The translations under genes and the position numbers were made by a program. From Oscillospiraceae bacterium (GTDB taxonomy: Bacteria; Bacillota_A; Clostridia; Oscillospirales; CAG-272): a stretch of 58,626 nt of DNA. This document shows positions 15,982 to 24,703 of this stretch, piece by piece. The stretch spans positions 1-58,626 of the forward strand of contig SVUH01000007.1 in the NCBI GenBank assembly GCA_015063335.1, read 5' to 3'. How positions within the stretch are numbered: position 1 is the stretch's first letter; every line of letters starts with the position of its first letter. The notes under the pieces were generated by a model. That model was not told the DNA's origin. It saw nothing but the letters and a program-made list of their open reading frames with translations, and did not search any database.

Positions 15982-17427
15982 ATGGATAACGTCAGCTTAA
16001 TTGAATATATAAACGGAAGACCGTGTACGGTTCTCGGGCTTGGGGTGTCAAATCTGCCGCTTGCCAAGGCAATTTCAGAGGCGGGCGCACCGCTTGCTGT
16101 CTACGACAAGGCAGAGGCAAGCCAGCTCGGCAAGGACGCAGAGGAGCTTATAGACAGCGGCGCGCGCTTTGTGGTATCAAACAGCTTTCTGGACGTAGAG
16201 GGCGAGCTTATATTCCGCTCTCCGGGCATTCGCCCCGACCGCATAACAACGGCGAGCGAGAGCGCCGAGATAACCTCGGAAATGGAGCTTTTTTTGCGCC
16301 TGACTCCCGCCAAAACCTTTGCCGTCACGGGTAGTGACGGAAAGACCACCTCAACGACGCTTACAGGCTTGTTTTTAGCCGAGGAAGGCAAGCGCACGGG
16401 TAAGGGAAATACCTTTGTCGGTGGAAATATCGGCACTCCTTTGCTTACAAAATGCGGTGAAATGACGGCTGCGGATAACGCTGTGCTTGAGCTTTCGAGC
16501 TTTCAGCTTATGGGTATTTGTAATACCCCAATGTTTGCCGCAATAACGAACGTATCCCCCAATCACCTTGACTGGCACGTGGATATGGACGAGTACGTAA
16601 GCGCAAAGAAAAATATTATAGGCAAGAATACAAAAAGGCTCGTCACGAATGCAGACTGCGAGCGCACCTTTCAGATAGCCAAGGAATACGCCACGCGTGA
16701 AGATCTCGAAATCGTACTGTTTTCCTCGCAGAAGCATTCCTTTGAGGAAATATTCGAGGGCTTTCCAAGGCACGAAAAGGCTCGCGCGTTTTTCACGGAC
16801 GGCGGCTATATTTGCGTAGCAGATAAAAATGGCATAGTCTCGCTTTTGACAACGGAAAAAATCAAAGTACCGGGACGGCATAACGTAGAGAATTTCATGA
16901 CTGCTATGGCGCTTACCTACGGAGAGGTCGATCCATCTGTGTACGCGAGCGTTGCGGAGAGCTTTTTTGGCGTTGAGCACCGACTTGAGCTTGTAAGAGA
17001 GCTTGACGGTGTGGCATATTATAACTCGTCAATTGATTCCTCGCCTACACGCACCGCCGCCGCGCTTTCCGCTATGGCGGGGCGCAGTATAGTGCTTATA
17101 TGCGGCGGCTACGATAAGAAAATACCCTACGTGCCGCTTGCCTCTGCCATAGTGGAGCACGGCGGTGTACATACCGTTTCTCTTACGGGAGCAACGGGGA
17201 AGAAGATAGGCGAGGAGATAGAAAAATACCGCGCCGCGACGGGGAAGGGCGAAAATATTACCATTGCATATAATGCGGATTTCGGTGACGCGGTACGTTT
17301 TGCGAGAGGATGCGCAAATGGGGGAGATGCGGTCTTGCTCTCGCCCGCATCGGCAAGCTTTGACGCATTTAAGAACTTTGCCGAGCGCGGAGCGACATTC
17401 AAAAGACTTGTTAAAGATTTTAAATAA
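15982..17427 (+). CDS. murD: UDP-N-acetylmuramoylalanine--D-glutamate ligase MurD
   Basis: A 481-residue cytoplasmic ligase that adds D-glutamate to UDP-MurNAc-L-Ala in peptidoglycan synthesis. The N-terminal nucleotide-binding domain begins TVLGLGVSNLPLA. The ATP-binding loop is VTGSDGKTTSTT at about residues 115-126, NVSPNHLDWH is the conserved Mur central motif, and NSSIDSSPTRTAAAL belongs to the C-terminal domain. The ATG start at 15982 follows GGAGGAG; a TTG start 12 nt upstream is part of the ribosome site. The gene is isolated from other dcw-cluster genes. Confidence 0.95.
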   Translation: MDNVSLIEYINGRPCTVLGLGVSNLPLAKAISEAGAPLAVYDKAEASQLGKDAEELIDSGARFVVSNSFLDVEGELIFRSPGIRPDRITTASESAEITSEMELFLRLTPAKTFAVTGSDGKTTSTTLTGLFLAEEGKRTGKGNTFVGGNIGTPLLTKCGEMTAADNAVLELSSFQLMGICNTPMFAAITNVSPNHLDWHVDMDEYVSAKKNIIGKNTKRLVTNADCERTFQIAKEYATREDLEIVLFSSQKHSFEEIFEGFPRHEKARAFFTDGGYICVADKNGIVSLLTTEKIKVPGRHNVENFMTAMALTYGEVDPSVYASVAESFFGVEHRLELVRELDGVAYYNSSIDSSPTRTAAALSAMAGRSIVLICGGYDKKIPYVPLASAIVEHGGVHTVSLTGATGKKIGEEIEKYRAATGKGENITIAYNADFGDAVRFARGCANGGDAVLLSPASASFDAFKNFAERGATFKRLVKDFK

Positions 17428-17434
17428 AAATAAA

Positions 17435-17510
17435 AAAGTCGTCGGTACGTAGGGTCCGACGACTTTCTTCTACTTTTCTTTTAAAAAAGAAAAGGTAGCA
17501 AAAGAAAACT
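17435..17510. repeat. Direct repeat bounding RNA cassette B, left copy (terminator hairpin plus R-A copy)
   Basis: A 32-nt hairpin (17435-17466; AAAGTCGTCGG/CCGACGACTTT around TACGTAGGGT) is followed by an R-A poly-purine hairpin (from 17470). The 76-nt stretch recurs at 18335-18410 with a single mismatch, exactly 900 bp away. It begins 8 nt after the murD stop codon and probably acts as its terminator. Confidence 0.88.
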
Positions 17511-17559
17511 GTAAAATTGGTTTGTTCTCTATTTTTAATTTTGCTTTTAATTTATTATA

Positions 17560-17700
17560 ACGGACAGTCGGGGACGCCTGTCCCTACAATCTATAAATTA
17601 AATGTAGCTCTTACAATTGTTTTGGATATAAAATCAAACAAGAAATATTGAAGCTATCTTATTTTAAAAAATGTAGGGACAGGCGTCCCCGACTGTCCGT
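17560..17700. repeat. Long inverted repeat (MITE-like) upstream of leader RNA B
   Basis: Perfect 29-bp inverted arms (17560-17588 and 17672-17700, containing GGGACAGGCGTCCCC on the right arm) around an 83-nt AT-rich centre with no open frame. No target duplication is evident. Confidence 0.85.
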
Positions 17701-17726
17701 TTTTATTACAAATTTTTAATTTCTTG

Positions 17727-17755
17727 TTGATATTTCCATTTTTTTGTGGTATAAT
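17727..17755 (+). promoter_or_regulatory. sigma-A promoter of leader RNA B
   Basis: TTGATA (17727-17732), 17-nt spacer ending TTGTGG, TATAAT (17750-17755); the conserved RNA begins 6 nt later at 17761. Confidence 0.85.
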
Positions 17756-17760
17756 GATCC

Positions 17761-17978
17761 TGCCAAACAAACTAAATATATAGATCAATGGGTGTAATTT
17801 CCTTTTCGGGGATATCTATATCCTTTTTTGAGTATACTTTTTAGTGCTGAATTTGATAAAATGCAAATTCCGTGCACTGGAGAGTATTATTATATACCCA
17901 CTATGTATTATAGTTTGTTTGGCGACGACTTGGAGTTTGCGTTTTTGTGCGTGACTTCGGTCGCGCACTTTTTTATTT
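17761..17978 (+). ncRNA. Structured leader RNA, copy B (unrecognised class)
   Basis: The closing stem is GCCAAACAAACTA (17762-17774) with TAGTTTGTTTGGC (17911-17923), 13 bp, with base changes relative to copy A compensated on the other arm. The second stem pairs GGGTGTA with TATACCC, the third element is GGGGATATCTATATCC plus T-run, and the fourth stem is AGTGC/GCACT. Its loop (17858-17871, AAAATGCAAATTCC) pairs over 14 bp with 17932-17945 beyond the closing stem. The RNA ends in the terminator at 17947-17968, 18 nt before the cargo start codon. Class unknown to me. Confidence 0.75.
17947..17968 (+). terminator. UUCG-loop terminator of leader RNA B
   Basis: GTGCGTGAC-TTCG-GTCGCGCAC followed by TTTTTT; same loop and position as in copies A and C. 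Confidence 0.85.
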
Positions 17979-17995
17979 TAAGAGAGGAAACAGAC

Positions 17996-18325
17996 ATGAA
18001 GCTTTTGGTGGTTGGCTCAAGAGAAATTGCGGATTTTGATTTATCGCCTTATATTCCCGATGGGGTGGATACGATCATAAGCGGTGGCGCGAACGGCATA
18101 GATACGGTGGCGGAGAAATATGCGGACAGCCACCGCCTCTCAAAGATCATAATTCGTCCGCAGTACGAGCGCTACGGTCGTGGCGCGCCGCTAAAGCGAA
18201 ACCAAGAAATGGTGGAAATGGCGGACTCTGTTTTGGTCATTTGGGACGGAAAATCAAGGGGCACGAAATTTACGATTGATTATGTCCAAAAGGTCGGCAA
18301 GCAAATTACGGTAATTAAGGCTTAA
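17996..18325 (+). CDS. SLOG-superfamily protein (DUF2493/YspA-like; cargo of leader RNA B)
   Basis: A 109-residue protein starting at ATG 17996 behind AGAGGAAAC. The longer in-frame start at 17828 lies inside the leader RNA and is not credible. The Rossmann-like nucleotide-binding core shows MKLLVVGSREIADFD, then IISGGANGIDTVAEKYA, then KRNQEMVEMADSVLVIWDG. These are the features of the cpYpsA-related SLOG family (DUF2493), which is thought to bind nucleotides or nucleotide-derived signals. The cellular role is not known. The gene and its leader RNA sit between two copies of a 76-nt direct repeat. Confidence 0.86.
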   Translation: MKLLVVGSREIADFDLSPYIPDGVDTIISGGANGIDTVAEKYADSHRLSKIIIRPQYERYGRGAPLKRNQEMVEMADSVLVIWDGKSRGTKFTIDYVQKVGKQITVIKA

Positions 18326-18334
18326 TTAAAAAAG

Positions 18335-18410
18335 AAAGTCGTCGGTACGTAGTGTCCGACGACTTTCTTCTACTTTTCTTTTAAAAAAGAAAAGGTAGCA
18401 AAAGAAAACT
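18335..18410. repeat. Direct repeat bounding RNA cassette B, right copy
   Basis: 75 of 76 bases identical to 17435-17510 (TACGTAGTGT instead of TACGTAGGGT in the hairpin loop). It begins 9 nt after the SLOG gene stop codon and can terminate it. Confidence 0.88.
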
Positions 18411-18445
18411 ATACAAATGATATGTTCTATATTTTTTAATTTGAA

Positions 18446-18530
18446 TTTCCGTCTTTTGCGGTGTTCGCTTTGCCAAAAACTTTTTCTGAAAGTTTTTGCG
18501 GAGCTTTTTTCAAAAAGCGACCCGCGTTTC
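18446..18530. repeat. 3'-end-associated repeat (family R-B), copy 2
   Basis: It has the same blocks as the copy at 6615-6700. It overlaps the end of the dehydratase gene at 18510, and its bases encode that protein's last residues TRVAF and the stop codon. Confidence 0.78.
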
Positions 18531-19766
18531 CTCATCCTTGCTGTTGGCAAGCATGAGCTTTATGCGGTTTTCCTGGTTGACTGCGGTAGCGCCTGCATCG
18601 TAGTCAATTGCAACGATGTTAATATCGGGATTGCGCTCCTTAAGGGGCTTCATGATGCCCTTGCCGCAGATGTGGTTGGGCAAGCAACCAAAAGGCTGTG
18701 CGCACACGATATTGGGCACGCCCTTGTCGGCAAGCTCAAGCATTTCAGCGGTGAGAAGCCAGCCCTCACCCATTTTCGTGCCGAGTCCGATATAGCCGTC
18801 AACGAGCGAGATGGTATGCTCAAAGGGAGTTGGCGGATCGAAATCGGAGTTCTCCTCGATTATCCTTATCATATCGGCTTGCTTTTTAACGAGGAAGCTA
18901 AAGGCGAGCTTGTATACGCCGTAGGAACGCTTATTGTAGCCGTAAAGCTTTCTGTCCACGATGCTGTTATAAACGCAGTAGAGGCAGAAATCAAGAAGCC
19001 CCGGGACGGTGACCTCTGCGCCCTCGCTGACGAGAAAATCAACGAGATTGTTGTTCGCAAACGGCGCGTACTTGACGAATATCTCGCCGACGACGCCGAC
19101 GCGCGTCTTCTTTACCGCCTCGCGCGGAATATCGTAGAAATCGCGTATTATCTTGCGGTAGTTTTCCTTAACCTTGCGGTAAGAAATTCTGCCCGAGGTC
19201 ATTTCATTTGCAAGTCTGTCAGTCCATTCCTCGGCTTTTTTCGCACTCTCGCCTTTCTTTATTTCGTAAGGCTCGCACTGATTTTTTAGAAGCATGAGCA
19301 GATCTCCGTAAAGCACGGCGTACATCATGCGGTGCAGCATGCCGACGGAAAGCTTGAAGCCGGGGTGGTGCTCAATTCCCGAAAGGCTGAAGGAGATAAC
19401 GGGAACGTGAGCAAAGCCTGCCTTGGCAACCGCCTTTCTTATGAGGTTTATGTAGTTGGAGGCGCGACAGCCGCCGCCCGTCTGGAACATTATGAGCGCG
19501 ACCTTATCGGTGTCGTATCTGCCGCTTTGAAGCGCCTCTATAAACTGACCTATGACCAAAATTGCGGGGTAGCAGGTGTCGTTGTGGCAGTATTTAAGAC
19601 CCGTATCCTTTATTTCCTGCCCCTCGGTCATAAGTATCTCGGTGTTAAAGCCGTAATTGTTAAGCACCTTTGCTATAAGCGTGAAGTGCATGGGGAGCAT
19701 ATTGGGAATGAGGATGGTGTAGTCCTTTTTCATTTGCTCTGTAAAGACAACGTAATTCTTTTCCAT
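18510..19766 (-). CDS. 2-hydroxyacyl-CoA dehydratase-like protein (acyl-CoA dehydratase activase partner)
   Basis: A 418-residue protein of the HgdB/COG3580-3581 type, the iron-sulfur component that partners activase ATPases. Cys residues in LKYCHNDTCYPA and MFQTGGGCRASNY, in LDFCLYCVY, and in CAQPFGCLPNHICGKG could hold a [4Fe-4S] cluster. It starts at ATG 19766 behind GGAGA and lies 9 nt after the 978-residue activase gene, so the two are co-transcribed. The two proteins together (about 1400 residues) match the length of the fused form that many Clostridia have. The reaction is unknown. The C-terminus comes from a repeat (R-B). Confidence 0.85.
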   Translation of the reverse strand: MEKNYVVFTEQMKKDYTILIPNMLPMHFTLIAKVLNNYGFNTEILMTEGQEIKDTGLKYCHNDTCYPAILVIGQFIEALQSGRYDTDKVALIMFQTGGGCRASNYINLIRKAVAKAGFAHVPVISFSLSGIEHHPGFKLSVGMLHRMMYAVLYGDLLMLLKNQCEPYEIKKGESAKKAEEWTDRLANEMTSGRISYRKVKENYRKIIRDFYDIPREAVKKTRVGVVGEIFVKYAPFANNNLVDFLVSEGAEVTVPGLLDFCLYCVYNSIVDRKLYGYNKRSYGVYKLAFSFLVKKQADMIRIIEENSDFDPPTPFEHTISLVDGYIGLGTKMGEGWLLTAEMLELADKGVPNIVCAQPFGCLPNHICGKGIMKPLKERNPDINIVAIDYDAGATAVNQENRIKLMLANSKDEETRVAF

Positions 19767-19775
19767 ATTCTCTCC

Positions 19776-22712
19776 TTATTGCGTGAGCGCACCGATAAGA
19801 CTGCGAAGACGTATCTTTACTGCGCCGAGGTTGGTGATCTCGTCGATTTTTATCTGAGTGTAGAACTTGCCCTTTTCTTCAAGAATAGAGCGGACTTCGT
19901 CGGTGGTGATAGCGTCAACTCCACAGCCAAACGAAACGAGCTGAACGAGCTCTACGTCGTCGTTTTCGGTTGCAAAGCGTGCCGCACGGTAAAGGCGAGC
20001 GTGGTAGGTCCATTGGTTGAGAACGCGCACCTTTTGCTTCTCTGTAAGGTGACAGATGCTGTCCTCGCTGACGACAGCAAAGCCGAGCGAATTCGCAAGC
20101 TTATCTATGCCGTGACCTATCTCTGAGTCGACGTGATAAGGTCTGCCTGCAAGTATCATGATGCGCTTACCGCTCTCTCTTGCCGCCTTTATGGCGCGCT
20201 CACCCTCAAGGCGGATCTTTTTCATATAGTCGCCGTAAGCCGCAAAGCCCTTATTGATAGCTCGGCGTATCTCCGATCTTTTAATATCGGGGTATATCGG
20301 GGAGAGGTATGTATAAAGTCCGCGCGCAAACTCACGGCGGTCGTTTATGTTAAGATACGGATCAAGCAGGCGAGTGCTCTTAAGCACGCTCATATTGCTG
20401 CCAAGAAGCTCCGAGTAGTAAGCAACAACAGGGCAGTTGTAGTGGTTGTCGGAGTTCTTTTCGTCTATGTTGTACGTAAGGCAGGGGTAGAAGATAGCGT
20501 CCACACCTCGCTCTGCAAGCTCCTCGACGTGACCGTGCATGATCTTTGCAGGGTAGCAAGCGGTGTCAGAGGGGATAGAGAACTGTCCCTTTTCGTAGGT
20601 ACGCTTGGTGGACATACTCGATACCACGACATCAAAGCCGAGCTCGGAAAAGAGCGCATGCCAAAGGGGAAGCAGCTCGTAAGAGCCAAGCGCAAGGGGA
20701 AGTCCCAATGTGCCGCGTGACTTCTTGGTCTTTTTATCATTTTCACTCTTTAAGCTTGTGAGAAGATCACGCTTGAAGCTATGAAGATTGGGAAGATTTT
20801 GTGCAGACGAGAGCCCAAGTCCCTTTTCGCACTGATTTCCCGAAATGAACTTTTTACCGTCGTTAAAGGTGTTGACCGTGAGGTGACAGTTGTTGGTACA
20901 GCCGTGGCAGACGGTGGATTTTGAATGGTGTACAAATGAGTCAAGCCCGTCCTTTGTCAAGATCGACGAGGAACCCAACTTTATCGACGCGAGAGCCGCG
21001 CCGTAAGCGCCCATAAGACCTGCGATCTCGGGACGGATAACGTCCATTCCAAGTTCAAGCTCAAATGCGCGAAGCACAGCGTCGTTGTAGAACGTACCGC
21101 CCTGAACGACTATATGCTTTCCAAGCTCGTCGGGGCTTCCTGCACGAATGACCTTGTAGATGGCATTCTTGACAACGCTTACCGAAAGTCCTGCGGAAAT
21201 ATCCTCAACCGTCGCGCCGTCGCGCTGCGACTGCTTGACCGAGGAATTCATAAATACCGTACAGCGGCTTCCGAGATTTACGGGAGCGGGGCTGAAAAGT
21301 CCTTTTTTAGCGAACTCGGCTATGGAGTAGCCCATGGAGCGCGCAAATGTTTCGATAAAAGAACCACAGCCAGACGAGCAAGCCTCGTTGAGCATAATGC
21401 TGTCAATAGCTCCGTTTATTATGCGGAAGCACTTGATGTCCTGACCGCCGATGTCGAGAATAAAATCGACCTCGGGAAGAAAGTGCTTTGCGGCGGTGTA
21501 GTGGGCGATAGTCTCGACAAGCCCTATGTCTACGCCAAACGCGTTCTTGATAAGCTCCTCGCCGTAGCCTGTTACGGCACTGCCCGCGACCGTAATGCGC
21601 TCTCCGCAGAGCTCGTATATTTTAAGAAGCTGCTCCTTGACTATCTCGACGGGATTTCCGCGGTTGGAGTCGTAGTAGGAGTAGAGAATTTCCTTGTCCT
21701 CGGAGAGCAGAACCATTTTTGTGGTGGTGCTTCCGCAGTCGATACCAAGGTATGCCTTTCCCGAATATTCCGAGGGATCTTTGCTTGCAACCCCCGCCTT
21801 TGCATGACGCGCGCGGAAAGCCGCGTACTCCTCGCGCCCCGTAAAGAGGGGAGGGAGGCGATTTGACTGTATTGCGCTTGAAATGCTGGATACTATTTTT
21901 TTTGTAAACGTATCGAGATCGGTAAATTTCTGTACTCGCGCGGCATAGATAGACGCACCGAGCGCTACGGCAAAGCGACCGTACTCGGGGAATATTGCCT
22001 CGTCCTCGGAAAGTCCGAGCGTTTCCTTAAAGCGATCTCGAAGACCATGGCAGTAGTAAAGAGGACCGCCTAAAAAGAGCACCTTTCCCGAGATGCTTCT
22101 GCCTTGCGCAAGTCCCGCGATAGTCTGATTGACGACCGCTTGATATATGCTCGCACAAACGTCCTCTTTCTTCGCACCCTGATTGAGTAGGGGCTGAATG
22201 TCGGTCTTCGCAAAAACTCCGCAACGGGAGGCGATAGGATAAATTCTTGTGTGCTTGAGGCTGAGAGCGTCCATTTCGTCAACGCTTATGTCGAGTAGCG
22301 TTGCCATCTGGTCGATAAACGCGCCCGTGCCACCCGCACAGCTTCCGTTCATTCGCTCGTCCGTTCCGCCCTCAAAGAATATAATTTTTGCGTCCTCACC
22401 GCCAAGCTCGATTACAGCACTTGCATCAGGCTCAAGAGCTTTTACTACCTCGCCGGTCGCAAAAACCTCCTGTACGAACGGAACGTCGCATGCTTCGGCA
22501 AGTCCAAGCCCCGCAGAGCCCGACAGAGCGATGGCAAACTGCTTATCCCCAAGTATGGGGCGCATTTCCTCCAAAAGCTCAAGTGTTTTTTGTCTGACCT
22601 CTGCCATGTGGCGCTCATATTTTTCGTAAATTACATTCTCACCGTCGCGTAAAACAGTTTTTACCGTGGTTGAGCCTATGTCTATTCCCAAAGAGTAAAT
22701 TTTATCGTTCAT
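19776..22712 (-). CDS. Acyl-CoA dehydratase activase with two ASKHA ATPase domains and DUF2229
   Basis: A 978-residue cytoplasmic protein. Domain 1 (about 1-270) begins SLGIDIGSTTVKTVLRD and has NGSCAGGTGAFIDQMATLL. Domain 2 (about 322-580) begins YLGIDCGSTTTKMVLLS and has EACSSGCGSFIETFARS. Both are BadF/BadG/BcrA/BcrD-type ATPases, and the Cys in each SCAGG/CSSGCG block is where the dimer-bridging [4Fe-4S] cluster of HgdC-type activases sits. After HHSKSTVCHGCTNNCHLTV, a Cys-rich segment, comes the DUF2229 region. Such proteins use ATP to push an electron to a low-potential partner. The target here is probably the 18510 gene product. Substrate unknown. Start ATG follows AGGAGAG. Confidence 0.9.
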   Translation of the reverse strand: MNDKIYSLGIDIGSTTVKTVLRDGENVIYEKYERHMAEVRQKTLELLEEMRPILGDKQFAIALSGSAGLGLAEACDVPFVQEVFATGEVVKALEPDASAVIELGGEDAKIIFFEGGTDERMNGSCAGGTGAFIDQMATLLDISVDEMDALSLKHTRIYPIASRCGVFAKTDIQPLLNQGAKKEDVCASIYQAVVNQTIAGLAQGRSISGKVLFLGGPLYYCHGLRDRFKETLGLSEDEAIFPEYGRFAVALGASIYAARVQKFTDLDTFTKKIVSSISSAIQSNRLPPLFTGREEYAAFRARHAKAGVASKDPSEYSGKAYLGIDCGSTTTKMVLLSEDKEILYSYYDSNRGNPVEIVKEQLLKIYELCGERITVAGSAVTGYGEELIKNAFGVDIGLVETIAHYTAAKHFLPEVDFILDIGGQDIKCFRIINGAIDSIMLNEACSSGCGSFIETFARSMGYSIAEFAKKGLFSPAPVNLGSRCTVFMNSSVKQSQRDGATVEDISAGLSVSVVKNAIYKVIRAGSPDELGKHIVVQGGTFYNDAVLRAFELELGMDVIRPEIAGLMGAYGAALASIKLGSSSILTKDGLDSFVHHSKSTVCHGCTNNCHLTVNTFNDGKKFISGNQCEKGLGLSSAQNLPNLHSFKRDLLTSLKSENDKKTKKSRGTLGLPLALGSYELLPLWHALFSELGFDVVVSSMSTKRTYEKGQFSIPSDTACYPAKIMHGHVEELAERGVDAIFYPCLTYNIDEKNSDNHYNCPVVAYYSELLGSNMSVLKSTRLLDPYLNINDRREFARGLYTYLSPIYPDIKRSEIRRAINKGFAAYGDYMKKIRLEGERAIKAARESGKRIMILAGRPYHVDSEIGHGIDKLANSLGFAVVSEDSICHLTEKQKVRVLNQWTYHARLYRAARFATENDDVELVQLVSFGCGVDAITTDEVRSILEEKGKFYTQIKIDEITNLGAVKIRLRSLIGALTQ

Positions 22713-22774
22713 ATTAAAATTTCTCTCCTTTTCTTAATAAGCCGTAATGTAACGTCCTTTACAGCTGCTTTTAT

Positions 22775-24703
22775 TTATTCGAGCTCAAATGCTCCCGTGT
22801 AAAGCTGATAGTATTTTCCTTTTTCCGCTAAGAGCTTTTCGTGGTTACCGCGCTCGATTATGCGGCCGTGCTCAAGAACCATAATAACGTCGGAGTTTCT
22901 TACGGTCGAGAGACGGTGCGCTATTACGAATACCGTTCTGCCCTTCATAAGAGCGTCCATTCCTCGCTGAACGAGAGCCTCGGTACGGGTGTCGATGGAG
23001 GACGTAGCCTCGTCGAGGATCATGACGGGCGGATCTGCGACCGCGGCGCGCGCGATAGAGATCAGCTGACGCTGTCCTTGCGAGAGGTTTGCACCGTTTG
23101 CAGTTAGCATGGTGTCATAGCCCTTAGGCAGACGGGTAATGAAATCGTGAGCGTTTGCAAGCTTTGCCGCGGCTATGCACTCGTCGTCGGTAGCGTCGAG
23201 CTTACCGTAGCGTATATTATCCATGACAGTACCCGTAAAGAGATTAACGTCCTGAAGAACGATACCGAGCGAGCGGCGAAGGTCTGCCTTTTTGATCTTG
23301 TTTATGTTTATTCCGTCGTAACGGATCTTTCCGTCGTCAATATCGTAGAAGCGGTTTATGAGATTGGTGATGGTGGTCTTGCCTGCTCCCGTCGCGCCTA
23401 CGAATGCCACCTTCTGACCCGGACGCGCGTAAAGCGTTATATCGTTGAGCACGGTTTTTTCGGGTACGTAGCCGAAGTCCATGTTCTCAATGGTTACGTC
23501 ACCCATAAGGCGGGTGTAGGTGACGGTTCCGTCGCCGTGAGGGTGCTTCCAAGCCCACGTGCCCGTGCGCTCCTCACACTCGACTATCTCGCCGTTCTCC
23601 TCGCGTGCGTTTACGAGCATTACGTAGCCGTCATCAACCTCAGGCTCCTCGTCGATAAGCTCAAAGATACGCTTCGCGCCCGCAAGTGCCATAACGATAG
23701 AGTTGAGCTGCTGAGAGAGCTGATTTATATTGTTCGTAAACTGGCGTGTCATGTTGAGGAAGGGAACGACAGCAGCTATGGTGACTGCGGGAAGCGCGCC
23801 TACGCGGATAAACTCTACAAGTCCCGATATAGAAGCATTGGGAACATTCAAAATTATCAGAAGACCGCCGATGAACGCAACGAGTACGTAGAGAATGTTG
23901 CCGATATTCGCTATTATAGGCATGAGGATATTGGCAAAACGGTTTGCGTTTGTAGCATCTCGGCAAAGCTTGTCGTTTACCCTGTCGAAGTCCTCCTCGG
24001 TCTGCTTTTCGTGGCAGAACACCTTGACGACCTTCTGCCCCTCCATCATTTCCTCGACCATACCCTCGGTCTTTGCGATGGATTTTTGCATTTTGATAAA
24101 GTGCTTTGCGCTGTTTCCGCCGATCGTCTTTGAAACAAAAATCATCGCGACGGTTGCAACGGCAACGACTACTGCCATCCATGCATTGAGCCAGAGCATG
24201 TAGAATACGAGAAGGATTATGATAAGTCCCGAGCTTATAATCTGCGGAATAGTTCTTGAGATAAGCTCACGGAGAGTGTCAATGTCGTTTGTGTAGTAGG
24301 ACATTATGTCGCCGTGGGGGTGTGTGTCAAAGTAGCGCAAGGGCAGGCTCTGCATCTTGTCGAACATGCGCTTGCGCATCTTGTTGAGGAAGCCCTGTGT
24401 GACGATAGCCATAGTTCTCGTCTGCAAGAACGAGGATACCCAGCCCATGGCGTAAATGATGAGCATTATGGTGATTGCTGTGAAAATACGAGCCTTTATG
24501 GAGTCCCATCCATTTTCAAGTCCATCGCCGATGACCGTTATATAATAGCTCATAAATATACTTGCTATGGTTGAAGCAAATGCAGTTACGAGCAGGCAGA
24601 TGGTAACGAGTATAAGCTGCTTTTTGTAGTCAGCAAAGAGAAGTTTCAGGAGTCTTTTTATGACGTTGGGAGCTTGCTTTGACATATTTTTCTTAGTTTT
24701 CAT
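22775..24703 (-). CDS. ABC exporter, ATP-binding/permease subunit with canonical site
   Basis: A 642-residue type IV half-transporter: six membrane helices (about 25-330), then the ATPase domain. Walker A is FVGATGAGKTTITN, the signature is LSQGQ, and Walker B ends ILDEATSSID with the catalytic Glu. A roughly 50-residue insertion between the two domains (VNAREENGEIVE through WAWKHPHGDG) is unusual. Start ATG 24703 follows GGGAGGTGA; an upstream GTG lies in that ribosome site. It overlaps the upstream ABC gene by 11 nt. Together they form a heterodimeric exporter, since the partner has a degenerate site. Substrate (drug, lipid or peptide) unknown. Confidence 0.93.
   Translation of the reverse strand: MKTKKNMSKQAPNVIKRLLKLLFADYKKQLILVTICLLVTAFASTIASIFMSYYITVIGDGLENGWDSIKARIFTAITIMLIIYAMGWVSSFLQTRTMAIVTQGFLNKMRKRMFDKMQSLPLRYFDTHPHGDIMSYYTNDIDTLRELISRTIPQIISSGLIIILLVFYMLWLNAWMAVVVAVATVAMIFVSKTIGGNSAKHFIKMQKSIAKTEGMVEEMMEGQKVVKVFCHEKQTEEDFDRVNDKLCRDATNANRFANILMPIIANIGNILYVLVAFIGGLLIILNVPNASISGLVEFIRVGALPAVTIAAVVPFLNMTRQFTNNINQLSQQLNSIVMALAGAKRIFELIDEEPEVDDGYVMLVNAREENGEIVECEERTGTWAWKHPHGDGTVTYTRLMGDVTIENMDFGYVPEKTVLNDITLYARPGQKVAFVGATGAGKTTITNLINRFYDIDDGKIRYDGININKIKKADLRRSLGIVLQDVNLFTGTVMDNIRYGKLDATDDECIAAAKLANAHDFITRLPKGYDTMLTANGANLSQGQRQLISIARAAVADPPVMILDEATSSIDTRTEALVQRGMDALMKGRTVFVIAHRLSTVRNSDVIMVLEHGRIIERGNHEKLLAEKGKYYQLYTGAFELE

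Noticed and set aside
17828..17995. N-terminal extension of the SLOG protein
   Set aside because: The extra codons lie in the conserved leader RNA and its terminator, have no ribosome site, and the ATG at 17996 has one.
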